A stretch of 64,000 bases of DNA from [Empedobacter] haloabium (GTDB lineage Bacteria > Pseudomonadota > Gammaproteobacteria > Burkholderiales > Burkholderiaceae_D): NCBI GenBank assembly GCA_008011715.2, contig CP136508.1, forward strand, positions 6,076,001 to 6,140,000, in the 5' to 3' direction. Both the position numbers and the translations under genes were made by a program. Positions within the stretch are counted from its first letter, which is position 1. Each line of letters starts with the position of its first letter. A model generated the notes under the pieces. That model had not been told where the DNA came from, made no database searches, and saw nothing but the letters and a program-made list of their open reading frames with translations. This document shows, one piece after another, positions 9,903-19,283 of this stretch.

Positions 9903-11024
9903 CTAGGCGACCCCGGCTTCCAACAAGGTCACGGTCTGCGCGGCCGTGTCCATGCGCGCCTGGATCCCCATCGGCAGCGTGAACTGGTCGCGGATATGGC
10001 CGAACGACCAGCCGGTAACGGCGGGGATCGCCAGCGGGCGCAGGTGCTGGTCGGTCGTCTCGTCCAGGGTCAGCGCGCTTTCGCCCGGCGCCGGCGTGCA
10101 GCCCTCGAACACCCCGAGCATGATGCCGGCCGCCTGGCCGAACGGCTGGTTCATCTGCAGCTGCATCAGCATGCGGTCGATGCGGTACGGCTCCTCGTTG
10201 ACGTCCTCCAGGAACAGCAGGCTGTCGCGGATATCGGCCGCGTATGGCGTGCCCGCCAGCGCGGCGACCAGGGACAGGTTGCCGCCCGTCAGGCGCCCCG
10301 TCGCCCCCCCCGGCACCACGGTGCGGGTGGCGTACTGCGGCGCGCTCAAGGCGCGCTGCGCGTTCTCCGCCGCCATCGGAATCACGTACTCCGGCTGCGG
10401 CTCCATCAGCACGTTCAGCAAATGCCGCGTTGTGTAGTCGGACGGCGTGGACATCGCCAGCGGCCCGTGGAAGGTGACGAGGCCGGCGTGGCGGTTGATG
10501 GCGAGATGCAGCGCCGTTAAATCGGAATAGCCCACCAGGATCTTCGGGTGCGCGCGCACCATCTGGTAGTCGATGTGCGGCAGCAGTTGCAGGGCGCCGG
10601 AGCCGCCGCGGATGGCCCAGATGGCCTTGACCTCCGGGTCGCGGAACATCGCGTTGAAGTCGATCATGCGCTGGGCCCACAGCCCGGCGTAGTTGCCGTG
10701 CACGGCGTTCAAGTGCGCACCCAGCTTGACGCGCAGGCCCAGCGACTCGACGTGGGCGACGGAGCGGTCGATGGTCTCCTGCGAGACCACGCCGGCCGGG
10801 GTGATCAGGCCGACGGTGTCGCCCGGAGAGAGCCGGCGCGGCTTGATCAAGGGTGGGAATGGCATGCTGTGGCGGCCTTTCGAAAGAGCGGGTGCCGCCG
10901 CCAGCGCGCCAGTGGCGGCCAGCAGGCGGCAGAAGCGGCGGCGGGTGATCTCGGTCAGAGGAATTTGTATTTCACGCTGAACGAGAATGCGCGGCCGCGC
11001 GGATCGGCCACCCGTGGGTCCCAC
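9903..11024 (-). CDS. LD-carboxypeptidase (peptidase S66), Tat-type leader
   Basis: A 373-residue member of the muramoyltetrapeptide carboxypeptidase family, which removes the terminal D-Ala from murein tetrapeptides. The nucleophile is the Ser of GYSDLTALH; the catalytic Glu (FLEDVNEEPYRIDRM) and His (GWSFGHI) segments are present. A twin-arginine-like leader, TRRRFCRLLAATGALAAAPA, suggests export, whereas E. coli LdcA is cytoplasmic. The start is uncertain: the GTG at 11024 keeps the leader but overlaps the upstream receptor gene by 70 nt, while the ATG at 10865 gives a leaderless protein. Its gene follows the TonB-dependent receptor on the same strand. Adjacent wall-recycling genes support a role in peptidoglycan turnover. 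Confidence 0.85.
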   Translation of the reverse strand: MGPTGGRSARPRILVQREIQIPLTEITRRRFCRLLAATGALAAAPALSKGRHSMPFPPLIKPRRLSPGDTVGLITPAGVVSQETIDRSVAHVESLGLRVKLGAHLNAVHGNYAGLWAQRMIDFNAMFRDPEVKAIWAIRGGSGALQLLPHIDYQMVRAHPKILVGYSDLTALHLAINRHAGLVTFHGPLAMSTPSDYTTRHLLNVLMEPQPEYVIPMAAENAQRALSAPQYATRTVVPGGATGRLTGGNLSLVAALAGTPYAADIRDSLLFLEDVNEEPYRIDRMLMQLQMNQPFGQAAGIMLGVFEGCTPAPGESALTLDETTDQHLRPLAIPAVTGWSFGHIRDQFTLPMGIQARMDTAAQTVTLLEAGVA

Positions 11025-13723
11025 CCTGCCCCCACCACCTCGTCCACATTGTGGGCGGTGAACGGCGGATCGGTGTCGAACAGGTTCTGGATGCCGAACG
11101 TCAAGGTCGTCTTCGGGAAGCCCGTGTAGGTCAGCGACACGTCATGCTTGGTGTAGTGTTTGACACGCGGGTCGAAGCCGGCCGGTGGCGTGCCCTTGCC
11201 GTTGTTCGGCACCTGGTCGTTGTAGCCGGACGCGTAGCGCTGCATCAGCAATGCGCTCCAGTTGCCCTTGCTGACGGTCAGGCTGGCCGTGTGCTTCCAG
11301 CGCAGGTAGATGTCGCGCGTGCTGAACTGGCTGACCTGCTCCTTGTACGGCTGGCCCTCGAATTCGGCGAACTTGAAGCTGTCCAGGTAGGTGCCGTCCA
11401 GCACCGCCGCGTATTTGTAGCCGGCGACGTTGCCGTCGTAGCGCAGGCCCAGGTCGATGCCGCGCGTTTTGAGGCCGGCCGCGTTGATCCAGCCCGCCTC
11501 CACGTGATCGATCACGCCGGTGGCCTGGTCACGCACGATGTACTGCGGCAGATACTGCCAGTTGTTCAGCACCGTCTGCGGCGTGCGGTTCAGGATGCGG
11601 TCCTGGATGTTGATCGCCCACCAGTCCAGCGAGGCGCTGAAGTTCTTGAACGGCTCGATGACAAGGCCCAGGGTGCCCTGCTTCGACGTTTCCGGCCGCA
11701 AGGCCGGATTGCCGCCGGTCTTGTAGTCCAGGCGTTCGATGGCGCAGTAGGCCGGATTGCCAGGATTCTTGGCGCAGCCTTCCTGGTCGATGATCCCGTT
11801 CGGCAGTTCCTGCGACAGCCGGCCCGCATACAGCTGGTTGAAGCTCGGCGCCAGGAAGCCTTTACCGGCCGAGCCACGCAGCAGGAACGTCTGGGTCGGC
11901 TGCCAGCGGAACGCCACCTTCGGATTGGTCGTGGCGCCCACCAGGCTGTAGTTGTCGCGCCGGATCGCCAACTGCACCTCCAGGTCCTTCAGCACGGGCA
12001 CCAGCGCCTCGGCGTAGACGGCGCGCACGTAGCGGGTGGCTTCATCCAGGTTGGCATTGCCGGGCGAGAGCAGGATCGTGGTCGCATCGACGTCCTGGCC
12101 GAACGAATACGTCTCCTTGCGCAAATCAAAACCGGCCGCCATCGACACGGCGCCCGCCGGCAGGTTGAACACCTCGCCGGAGATCGAGCCGTCCAGCTGC
12201 GTCATCGTGGTGCGGCCATGCTGGAAGGCGCCGCGGTACTTGGTCGATTCGATCAGGTCCATGGCCTGCTGCGTCTGCCCCTGGCCCGGTGCCACCCACG
12301 GGTTGACGATGCCGCTGGCCAGCGCCGCGTAGATCTTGCTGGTGTAGCCGTAGCCGTCGACCAGGTCCGTCTGCGTGGTGCTGATCGATTTCGCCAGGCC
12401 GACCTTGTAGTCGTATTTGCCGGCCAGCGTACCTTCGGCCGCCAGCAGGCCGCGGTAGCTTTCCGCCACGTTGTACTGGGTGCGATTGCCCCACGGCGTG
12501 GCCCGCCATTTGTAGATGATCGGCTTGCTGCGGTCGTAGCTGGGGATATAGGCCGACAGGTCCTGGTAGTACGGTCCGTTGACGGGATACGCGTTGCCGT
12601 TGGCCAGGCTGGTCGAGATCTGCACGGCCGTCAGCTCCGCCGTGCCTTCCGTGCGCGAGCCGGTGAATTCGGCGAACACGCGGTGATCCGCGTTGACCTT
12701 GAACGTGCCGCGCGCCAGCGCCGTCGTGCGCTCGATCGGGAACGCCATCAGGTAGTCGCTGCCGTAGTCGTAGGCGCAGGAATAACGCGTGCGCGTGGGC
12801 GACGTGACGTCCTTCCACAGCTCGGTCTGGTACTGCGACATGCCAGGCACGGTGTCACACTTGCCCTGCAGGCTCAAGAGGCCGGCTTGCAGGTAGGTGG
12901 TGGGGTCGCCCGGCATCCTGAACCCCGTGCCCAGTGCCGTGCCGGCACCCGTCAGGATGTTGGCGAACGGCGTGCCGGTGGTGTCGGGCGACAGGCCGCG
13001 CTGCGGCTGGTAGCCGCGGGCGAAGTCGCGCTGGCGCGATTCCAGCTTGTCGTTGACGTCGTGCGTCACGGTGGCCATCACGTTCCAGCCGTCCGCATTC
13101 AGGTCGCCCAGGCCGCCCAGCAGCGAATAGCTGCGCGTCATGCCGCCGCCCGCCTCGGTGGCGTTCAGGGTGGCGGCCGCTTCCAGGCCCGTGTAATCGG
13201 TGCGCAGGATGAAGTTGACGACGCCGCCGATGGCATCGGTGCCGTAGATGGCGGAGGCGCCGTCCTTCAGGATCTCGACGCGGGCGACGGCGCCCAGCGG
13301 GATCGCGTTCAGGTCCACCGCCTTGCCGCTGCCGCCGTGGTTGCCCATGCGGCGGCCGTTCAGCAGCACCAGCGTGGCGTTCGGGCCCAGCCCGCGCAGC
13401 GAGGCGAAGGCGGCGCCGCCTGAGACGCGGTCGGCGTCCGCGCCGAACACGTTGTTCCCGGAGGTCATGTTGTCCGCCCCGGTGCCGTTGGCCGAGATCA
13501 GCCGCATCAGCTGCTCGGTGTCCGTGATGCCGGCCTTGCGGATCGTGTCGAACGTGATCGTCTGCACCGGCAGCGCGCCCTCCTTCGCCACGCGCTTGAT
13601 GCTGCTGCCCGTGATCTCCACGCGCGGCATCGGCTGGCTGGCCTGCGCCTCCTGCGCCATGGCCGTCACCGGACCGACCGCTCCCATCAGCGCAATCAGG
13701 TGCGCCAGCTTCTTTACTTGCAC
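10955..13723 (-). CDS. TonB-dependent outer-membrane receptor
   Basis: A 922-residue TonB-dependent transporter. It has a signal peptide (VKKLAHLIALMGAVGPVTAMAQ), a plug domain from about residue 32 (VEITGSSIKRVAKEGALPVQTIT...), with the typical RGLGPNATLVLLNGRRM motif, and then a 22-strand barrel ending FSFSVKYKFL. The style is that of the large OAR/CirA-like receptors of Xanthomonadales and Oxalobacteraceae. The start is a GTG at 13723, preceded by a GGGAGAGA Shine-Dalgarno; the longer reading from 13780 has no signal peptide at its end. The ligand is unknown. The only hint is the downstream LD-carboxypeptidase, whose start lies within this gene, suggesting a peptide or muropeptide substrate. 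Confidence 0.9.
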   Translation of the reverse strand: MQVKKLAHLIALMGAVGPVTAMAQEAQASQPMPRVEITGSSIKRVAKEGALPVQTITFDTIRKAGITDTEQLMRLISANGTGADNMTSGNNVFGADADRVSGGAAFASLRGLGPNATLVLLNGRRMGNHGGSGKAVDLNAIPLGAVARVEILKDGASAIYGTDAIGGVVNFILRTDYTGLEAAATLNATEAGGGMTRSYSLLGGLGDLNADGWNVMATVTHDVNDKLESRQRDFARGYQPQRGLSPDTTGTPFANILTGAGTALGTGFRMPGDPTTYLQAGLLSLQGKCDTVPGMSQYQTELWKDVTSPTRTRYSCAYDYGSDYLMAFPIERTTALARGTFKVNADHRVFAEFTGSRTEGTAELTAVQISTSLANGNAYPVNGPYYQDLSAYIPSYDRSKPIIYKWRATPWGNRTQYNVAESYRGLLAAEGTLAGKYDYKVGLAKSISTTQTDLVDGYGYTSKIYAALASGIVNPWVAPGQGQTQQAMDLIESTKYRGAFQHGRTTMTQLDGSISGEVFNLPAGAVSMAAGFDLRKETYSFGQDVDATTILLSPGNANLDEATRYVRAVYAEALVPVLKDLEVQLAIRRDNYSLVGATTNPKVAFRWQPTQTFLLRGSAGKGFLAPSFNQLYAGRLSQELPNGIIDQEGCAKNPGNPAYCAIERLDYKTGGNPALRPETSKQGTLGLVIEPFKNFSASLDWWAINIQDRILNRTPQTVLNNWQYLPQYIVRDQATGVIDHVEAGWINAAGLKTRGIDLGLRYDGNVAGYKYAAVLDGTYLDSFKFAEFEGQPYKEQVSQFSTRDIYLRWKHTASLTVSKGNWSALLMQRYASGYNDQVPNNGKGTPPAGFDPRVKHYTKHDVSLTYTGFPKTTLTFGIQNLFDTDPPFTAHNVDEVVGAGWDPRVADPRGRAFSFSVKYKFL

Positions 13724-13915
13724 GGATCTCTCCCTTTCATGTGCGGTCCCCACCGTGGCTGGGGGCCAGTAGGGGCGCATGGCGGCGGCGATGTCCTGGC
13801 ATTGCCCTGTCCTGCCGGGCGCCCGGCGAATTCAGGGTAGCGCGCGCTCAAGCACGCCACCTAATGAAAATTGCGGACGCTGCCATAACTTTATGGAATG
13901 CATCCGTTGCAATTG

Positions 13916-15646
13916 TCAGCGCGACATTTTAGCGGCCCGCTGGCGCGCAGCCATATCGATGTCGAGATAGCGCCAGTTGGTGAATTCGACGGGATGCCGT
14001 TTGTAGTTTTTTAGCCACGGTTGCCGGATGTCGGCGGAGATCGGGTGCGTCAGCAGCACCCAGGGGTTGTAGGCGTGGATCAGCTGCGCCATCTCGGTGT
14101 ACAGGCGCTGGCGTTCCGGCCCATCCGCCAGCTTGCGCGCCTGCTCGTAGCGCAGGTTATAGGCCGGCAGGTTGAAGCGGGCGTAGTTGGCGCGACCCGC
14201 ATTGGGGCCGTACAGCAGCTGGTAAAAATTGTCGCCGTCGGGGAAGTCGGCCACCCAGTTCGTCTCGAACATCATCACTTTGCCGAGGCGCGAGGCCTTG
14301 ATGATTTCCGTCTTCTTGTCCGTGATGAATTCCACGCGCAAGCCCAGCGCGTTCAGGTTCTTGCGCCACAACTCGTCGCGCAGGCGTCCCACCATCGACG
14401 GTTCGCTGTGCATCCGCAACGTCAATGGCCGGCCGTCCGGCAGGGTGCGGAAGCCATCCCGGCCCTTGCGGTAGCCGTGGCGCTCCAGCAGCGCGCGCGC
14501 CAGGGCCAGGTTGTACGTGATCGGGCTGCGGTAGTGCGGGTCGTAGCCCAGCACATTGGGCGGCAACGGCGTCTGCGCCGGCAGCGCCAGCCCCTTTTTC
14601 AGCAACGCCACGTCCTCGGCGCTGTTGTAGCCCAGCGCGATGGCGCGGCGCAGCGCGATCTTGTCCGGCGTGTAGCCGCCGATGACGGGGTCCTCCATGT
14701 TCATCCACATGTAGTAGGTCTGCAGCACCGGGAATGGGTCGAGCACCATGCCGCGCCGCGCCAGCTCCGGTTTCAGGACGGGCGTGGCGGACGCCGGATC
14801 GAGCACCAGGTCGCGCATCGATTCGGGCACCTGCTCGATATAGTCGAATTCGCCGTTCAGGTAGCCCAGCACGCGTGACTGGTACTCCTCCATGATCTTC
14901 ACGTCGACCCGGTCCACCAGCGGCAGCGGGCCACCATGTAAGCGCGCGTGGTATGCGCGGTTGGCCGCCAAGATGATGCGGTCGCTGCGCTTCCATTCCT
15001 GCATCACGAACGGCCCGCTGCCGACCGGGTGGTTGCCCAGCTGCGTGCCGTACTGCTCGGCCGCCTCGCGCGCGACGGCGCCCGTGGCGGGCAGCGCCAG
15101 ATAGAACAGGAAGCTGGGATCGGGCGCCTTCAGCCGGATTTGCAAGGTGTAGCGGTCGATCGCCCGCAGGCCGGGAATCGCGGTGGCGTAATCGAACTGG
15201 TCGCGCCAGGCCTCGTCGCCCAGCAGCTTTCCCTCGAACAGGAACAGCCACGGCGACTTCAGCGCCGGGTCGTACAGGCGTTGCAGGCTGTAGACGTAAT
15301 CCTCGGCCGTCACTTCACGGCGCTTGCCCCCGAACGCCGGATCGGGCGCGAACGTCATGCCCCGCTTCAGGCGGAACGTCCAGGTGGTGCCGGCCGCATC
15401 CACCGACGGCATGGCGACCAGCGCGTTCGCCTGCAATTTCACCGGCCGGGCCAGGTAGTCGTAGCGCAGCAGCGGGTCGAACAGGTTTTCCAGCAGCGAC
15501 AGGCTGGCCAGGTCGGAGGCGACGGCCGGGTCCAGGCCCGTCTCGCCTGTCGACAGCAGCGCATGCAGCACTTTGGGTGGCGCCGCGACGGCGGCCGTGG
15601 CACAGGCCAGCGCCAGCGCGGCGATAAGGGAACGGGGCGATGTCAT
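13916..15646 (-). CDS. ABC transporter solute-binding protein, family 5 (peptide/oligopeptide type)
   Basis: A 576-residue periplasmic binding protein with a signal peptide (MTSPRSLIAALALACATAAVAA). Family 5 features include the early EXLFDPLLRYD segment, KRGMTFAPDPAFGGKRREVTAEDYVYSL in two pieces, and the NHPVGSGPFVM motif. The start at 15646 is the methionine of the signal peptide. No permease or ATPase gene is adjacent, so it is an orphan receptor that must share a transporter elsewhere, much as MppA shares Opp for murein tripeptide. A muropeptide ligand would fit the neighbourhood but is only inference. Dipeptides, oligopeptides or another solute remain possible. Confidence 0.85.
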   Translation of the reverse strand: MTSPRSLIAALALACATAAVAAPPKVLHALLSTGETGLDPAVASDLASLSLLENLFDPLLRYDYLARPVKLQANALVAMPSVDAAGTTWTFRLKRGMTFAPDPAFGGKRREVTAEDYVYSLQRLYDPALKSPWLFLFEGKLLGDEAWRDQFDYATAIPGLRAIDRYTLQIRLKAPDPSFLFYLALPATGAVAREAAEQYGTQLGNHPVGSGPFVMQEWKRSDRIILAANRAYHARLHGGPLPLVDRVDVKIMEEYQSRVLGYLNGEFDYIEQVPESMRDLVLDPASATPVLKPELARRGMVLDPFPVLQTYYMWMNMEDPVIGGYTPDKIALRRAIALGYNSAEDVALLKKGLALPAQTPLPPNVLGYDPHYRSPITYNLALARALLERHGYRKGRDGFRTLPDGRPLTLRMHSEPSMVGRLRDELWRKNLNALGLRVEFITDKKTEIIKASRLGKVMMFETNWVADFPDGDNFYQLLYGPNAGRANYARFNLPAYNLRYEQARKLADGPERQRLYTEMAQLIHAYNPWVLLTHPISADIRQPWLKNYKRHPVEFTNWRYLDIDMAARQRAAKMSR

Positions 15647-15776
15647 GGCGTAGGAGCATAAAGCAGCGGCCCGTCCCGCGCCAGCACGGCACGGCCCCGG
15701 CACGTTTCACTTTCCCCGCGCCGGCCGGGCTGTCCTCTATACTCTGCCTGGCCTGGGTTTCTTGGAAAATGCAATC

Positions 15777-17015
15777 ATGTCTCTGAATTACATCTGGTCC
15801 GGCTTCTTCCTGGTCGGCTTTGCCGCCGCATTCGCGCAATGGCTGTTCCTGGGCGATACGGAAATCTTCAAGAAGGTCATCGACGGCACGTTCGACGCCG
15901 CGCGCATGGGCGTGATGGACATCGCCCTGCCGTTGGCCGGCGTGATGACGCTGTGGCTGGGCATCATGAACATCGGCGAAAAGGCCGGCGTGATCGGCTG
16001 GCTGGCCAAGGTCATCGCCCCCTTCTTCTCGCGCATCTTCCCGGAAGTGCCGAAGGACCACCCGGCCACGGGCCACATGGTGATGAATTTCTCGGCCAAC
16101 CTGCTGGGCCTGGACAACGCCGCCACGCCGTTCGGCCTGAAGGCGATGGAGAGCCTGCAGACGCTCAATCCGAACAAGGACGAAGCCAGCAACGCGCAGA
16201 TCATGTTCCTGGTGCTGCACACCTCCGGCCTGACCCTGATCCCATTGGCGATCATGGCGCAGCGCGCGATCCTGGGCGCGGCCGACCCGTCCGACATCTT
16301 CATTCCCTGCATGATCGCGACCTATGCCGCCACCCTGGCCGGCATCGTCGCCGTCTCGATCCGCCAGCGCATCAACCTGTTCGACAAGGTCGTGCTGGCG
16401 TGGCTGGGCGGCCTGACAGGCGCCATCGTGGCGTTGATCTGGTATTTCACCCAGTTCCTGTCGAAAGGCGAGATCGAGACCGTGTCGAAGGTCGTCAGCA
16501 ACTTGATCCTGATGAGCGTCATCGCCATCTTCCTGATCAAGGCGCACCTGCGCAAGGTGAACGTGTACGAGGCCTTCATCGAAGGCGCCAAGGGCGGCAT
16601 CCAGACCTCCTTGACGGTGATTCCATACCTGGTCGGCATGCTGGTCGCCATCAGCGTGTTCCGCAATGCGGGCGTGTTCGGCTTCATCGTCAGCGGCTTC
16701 GAATGGATATTTTCGAGCCTGGGCCTGCGCACCGACTTCGTGCCGGCACTGCCGACGGCGCTGATGAAACCCCTGTCCGGCAGCGGCTCGAAGGCCATGA
16801 TGATCGACGCGATGACGACCTACGGACCGGATTCCTTCGTCGGCCGCCTGGCCTGCATCTTCCAGGGCTCGGCCGACACCACCTTCTACATCGTCGCGCT
16901 GTATTTCGGCTCGGTCGGCATCCGCCGCACCCGTTACGCGATCTCGTGCGGCCTGATCGCCGACCTGGCCGGCGTGGTCACGGCCATCGGCGTGGCTTAC
17001 CTGTTCTTCGGTTAA
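15777..17015 (+). CDS. SpmA-SpmB fusion membrane protein (nucleoside-recognition/Gate domains)
   Basis: A 412-residue polytopic inner-membrane protein joining a SpmA-like half (residues 1 to about 215, with NFSANLLGLDNAATPFGLKAM) to a SpmB-like half (about 235-412, with ALPTALMKPLSGSGSKAMM and FQGSADTTFYI). The domains belong to the nucleoside-recognition/Gate family. In Bacillus the separate proteins affect spore core dehydration. This organism is unlikely to sporulate, and the role of the fused proteobacterial form is unknown, perhaps solute transport. The start ATG at 15777 has GGAAAA upstream; the TTG at 15762 is less likely. The dacB gene begins 8 nt after its stop, so the two form an operon. 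Confidence 0.85.
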   Translation: MSLNYIWSGFFLVGFAAAFAQWLFLGDTEIFKKVIDGTFDAARMGVMDIALPLAGVMTLWLGIMNIGEKAGVIGWLAKVIAPFFSRIFPEVPKDHPATGHMVMNFSANLLGLDNAATPFGLKAMESLQTLNPNKDEASNAQIMFLVLHTSGLTLIPLAIMAQRAILGAADPSDIFIPCMIATYAATLAGIVAVSIRQRINLFDKVVLAWLGGLTGAIVALIWYFTQFLSKGEIETVSKVVSNLILMSVIAIFLIKAHLRKVNVYEAFIEGAKGGIQTSLTVIPYLVGMLVAISVFRNAGVFGFIVSGFEWIFSSLGLRTDFVPALPTALMKPLSGSGSKAMMIDAMTTYGPDSFVGRLACIFQGSADTTFYIVALYFGSVGIRRTRYAISCGLIADLAGVVTAIGVAYLFFG

Positions 17016-17023
17016 GGAGCTTG

Positions 17024-18613
17024 ATGTTGTTACGTCGTCTGCTTTGTACCGCCCTGCTTGCATGGGCGCCGTGCTCCCACGCGGAGCTGCCGGATCCAGT
17101 GGCCAAACTGGCGCTTGCGGCCGGCATTCCGGAAGACGCCATTGGCGCGGTCGTGCTGCGCGGCGACACGATCCTTGTCTCCAACGCGGCCGATACGGCG
17201 ATGAATCCCGCCTCGACGATGAAAGTCGTCACCACGCTGGTCGGGCTGGAACAGCTGGGCCCAGCGTTCCGCGGCCGCACCGAATTGCGCAGCAACGGCA
17301 GCATCGCTGGCAACGTGCTGAAGGGCGACCTGATCCTGCGCGGCGGCGCCGACATGGATCTGACAGCGGACGCGCTGACGCACCTGCTGGAGCGCCTGCG
17401 CAACCTGGGCGTGCGCAAGGTCGCGGGCGACCTGGTGCTGGACCGCCAGCTGTTCCAGCCGGCCCGGCCCGACGCCGGGCTGCCGCCGTTCGACGAGGCG
17501 CCGGAGGCGTACTACAACGTCATCCCGGACGCACTGCTGCTGAACATGAACATGCTGTACGTGGAGCTGGCCGCCGACGGCCGCGCGCTGACGGCATCGA
17601 TGCTGCCGCAGCTGGACAAGGTGGACGTCAAGCCCGCACTGACGCTGGTGGACGGCGACTGCGCCAAGTGGGACGCCGGCTGGCAGCCGCCCACGGTCGA
17701 GCGCCGCGGCGCCAGGCTGACGGTGGCCCTGCACGGCACCTTCCCGCGCAACTGCCGCAAGAACGTCGGCCTCAACGTGCTCGATCGGGACGACTACGCC
17801 GACCGCCTGGTGCGCGCCACGTGGCAGCGCCTGGGTGGCACGATCGCGGGCAAGACGCGCACCGTGGACCTGGCCACGTACACCTCCACGCTGGCCGCCA
17901 GCGCCGTCGCGCAGGGAGCGCTGGGCAGCGATACGCCGCCGCCCGCGACGCCGGAAGACCAGACGACCCTGCTGGCCGAACACGTCTCGCGCGCGCTGCC
18001 GGAACTGGTGCGCGACATGCTGAAAACCTCGGACAACGCACTGGCGCGCACGCTGTTCCTCAGCCTGGGCAGCCTGCAGCCCGACCCGCTGCTGGGCAGC
18101 CGCCCGCTGCCGGCCGGCGAACGGCTGGCGATGCTGATGGCCGCGCACGGCCCGGACAAGACCGTGCCCGCCACCACGGCGGCGCGCGCCGAGCAGGCGA
18201 TTCGCCAGTGGCTGAAGGAACAGCAGATCGACGGCGACGGCATCGTGTTCGAGAATGGTTCCGGCCTGTCGCGCACGGAACGCATCCGCCCCGTGCAGCT
18301 GGCGGCGGTACTGCGTGCCGGCCAGACGTCACCGTGGCTGCCCGAATTCCAGGCCAGCCTGCCGATCGCCGCCATCGACGGCACGATGCGCAAGCGCCTG
18401 AAGGAGAGCCCGGCGGCAGGGCGCGCCCGCATCAAGACGGGCACGTTGAACGGCGTGGTCGCGGTGGCCGGTTACGTGCCGGACGCGAACGGCGAGGAAT
18501 GCATCGTCGTCGCCATCGTCAACCATGAGCGGGCCGGCAATGGCGTCGGGCGGGGGATTGTCGATGCGTTGATCGACTGGACGGCCGGTAGCAGTGCCGG
18601 GAGCGCGATGTAG
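17024..18613 (+). CDS. dacB: D-alanyl-D-alanine carboxypeptidase/endopeptidase (PBP4)
   Basis: A 529-residue class C penicillin-binding protein (peptidase S13) acting in the periplasm. It removes terminal D-Ala from pentapeptides and cuts 4-3 crosslinks. A signal peptide ends near AHA-20. Catalytic motifs are Ser64-T-M-Lys67 (PASTMK), S336-D-N338 and Lys471-T-G. The length matches PBP4, with the large inserted domain between the first and second motif. The start is the ATG at 17024, 4 nt after an AAGGAG Shine-Dalgarno; the open frame upstream lies inside the preceding gene. It is convergent with the VanX-type dipeptidase 55 nt away, across a small palindromic repeat. Confidence 0.93.
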   Translation: MLLRRLLCTALLAWAPCSHAELPDPVAKLALAAGIPEDAIGAVVLRGDTILVSNAADTAMNPASTMKVVTTLVGLEQLGPAFRGRTELRSNGSIAGNVLKGDLILRGGADMDLTADALTHLLERLRNLGVRKVAGDLVLDRQLFQPARPDAGLPPFDEAPEAYYNVIPDALLLNMNMLYVELAADGRALTASMLPQLDKVDVKPALTLVDGDCAKWDAGWQPPTVERRGARLTVALHGTFPRNCRKNVGLNVLDRDDYADRLVRATWQRLGGTIAGKTRTVDLATYTSTLAASAVAQGALGSDTPPPATPEDQTTLLAEHVSRALPELVRDMLKTSDNALARTLFLSLGSLQPDPLLGSRPLPAGERLAMLMAAHGPDKTVPATTAARAEQAIRQWLKEQQIDGDGIVFENGSGLSRTERIRPVQLAAVLRAGQTSPWLPEFQASLPIAAIDGTMRKRLKESPAAGRARIKTGTLNGVVAVAGYVPDANGEECIVVAIVNHERAGNGVGRGIVDALIDWTAGSSAGSAM

Positions 18614-18637
18614 CAGATAGCCGCTTTCTCAAACCCC

Positions 18638-18660
18638 GGTGACAGGCACCTGTCTTCGGG
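18638..18660. repeat. Dispersed repeat, family B (copy 1)
   Basis: GGTGACAGGCACCTGTCTT, with an inner GACAGG/CCTGTC inverted repeat at 18641-18654, sits between the convergent dacB and dipeptidase genes. It matches the arm of the long hairpin at 40085-40138 (GGTGTCAGGCACCTATCT) at all but two positions over 18 nt. No T tract follows, so it is not a standard terminator. Confidence 0.7.
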
Positions 18661-18668
18661 TCTGCTCC

Positions 18669-19283
18669 TTACAATACCCGAATAAACCCTGCCCGCACCG
18701 CCACCCGGTCGCCGCAATCGAAGTGCCACCACTCGCTGTTAATGCCGACAAAGCCGGCACCGAACATCGCATCGCGCAGCAACTGCCGGTTGGCGACCTG
18801 CCGCGCCGTCAATTCGCCGCGCGCCAGCATTTCCGCTTCCAGCACCGGATGCGAGCGCTCGCTCATGTCGTCGAAGCCGGTGCCCATGTCCAGCTCGCGC
18901 CCGGCCTCATCGAGGATCGTCACGTCCACCGCCATGCCGTACGAGTGAATGGAGCCGCGGATCGGGTCGGCCAGGTACATGCGCAGGTCGGTGCCCGCCA
19001 GCGCGTCCCACAGCTGTTCCTGCACGCGGTGCGGGCGCAGCGCGTCCAGGATCAGCAGCGTATGGCCGGGCCGCGCGGCCGCCAGCCAGGCTACGGCGCG
19101 TTCGATGGCGGCGGCCGCGTCGCGGTGCAGCCAGGCGCAGTCGAGCGGCGAGTACAGGTCGCGCCCGACGAAGTTGTCGCGGCTGGCGTAGCGCAGGTCG
19201 ACGGCGATGCCGGCGATCGTCGACAGGTGGCGGAACTCGGGACAAGCCGGCACCTGTTCGCTGGTCAGGGTGCGCGTGGTCAT
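18669..19283 (-). CDS. D-alanyl-D-alanine dipeptidase (VanX/DdpX type, M15D)
   Basis: A 204-residue zinc peptidase splitting D-Ala-D-Ala into two D-Ala. Zinc ligands are His113 and Asp120 in SIHSYGMAVD, and His187 in EWWHF. Glu184 is the catalytic base, and an essential Arg is likely in DALRPH. There is no signal peptide, so it is cytoplasmic. The start ATG overlaps the stop of the upstream LysR gene (ATGA). There are no VanA/VanH partners, so it is not a glycopeptide-resistance gene; it fits recycling of the D-Ala-D-Ala end released during wall turnover. It is last in the minus-strand murQ operon. Its D-Ala product could be oxidised by the DadA-like enzyme at 27457. Confidence 0.9.
   Translation of the reverse strand: MTTRTLTSEQVPACPEFRHLSTIAGIAVDLRYASRDNFVGRDLYSPLDCAWLHRDAAAAIERAVAWLAAARPGHTLLILDALRPHRVQEQLWDALAGTDLRMYLADPIRGSIHSYGMAVDVTILDEAGRELDMGTGFDDMSERSHPVLEAEMLARGELTARQVANRQLLRDAMFGAGFVGINSEWWHFDCGDRVAVRAGFIRVL

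Noticed and set aside
11051..13423. Plus-strand frame of 790 codons opposite the TonB-dependent receptor
   Set aside because: Low-complexity Arg/Val/Gln-rich antisense shadow; the receptor on the other strand has a signal peptide, plug and barrel.
18669..19283. VanX-type gene as glycopeptide resistance
   Set aside because: No vanA/vanH or VanRS partners, and the context is wall recycling in a Gram-negative.
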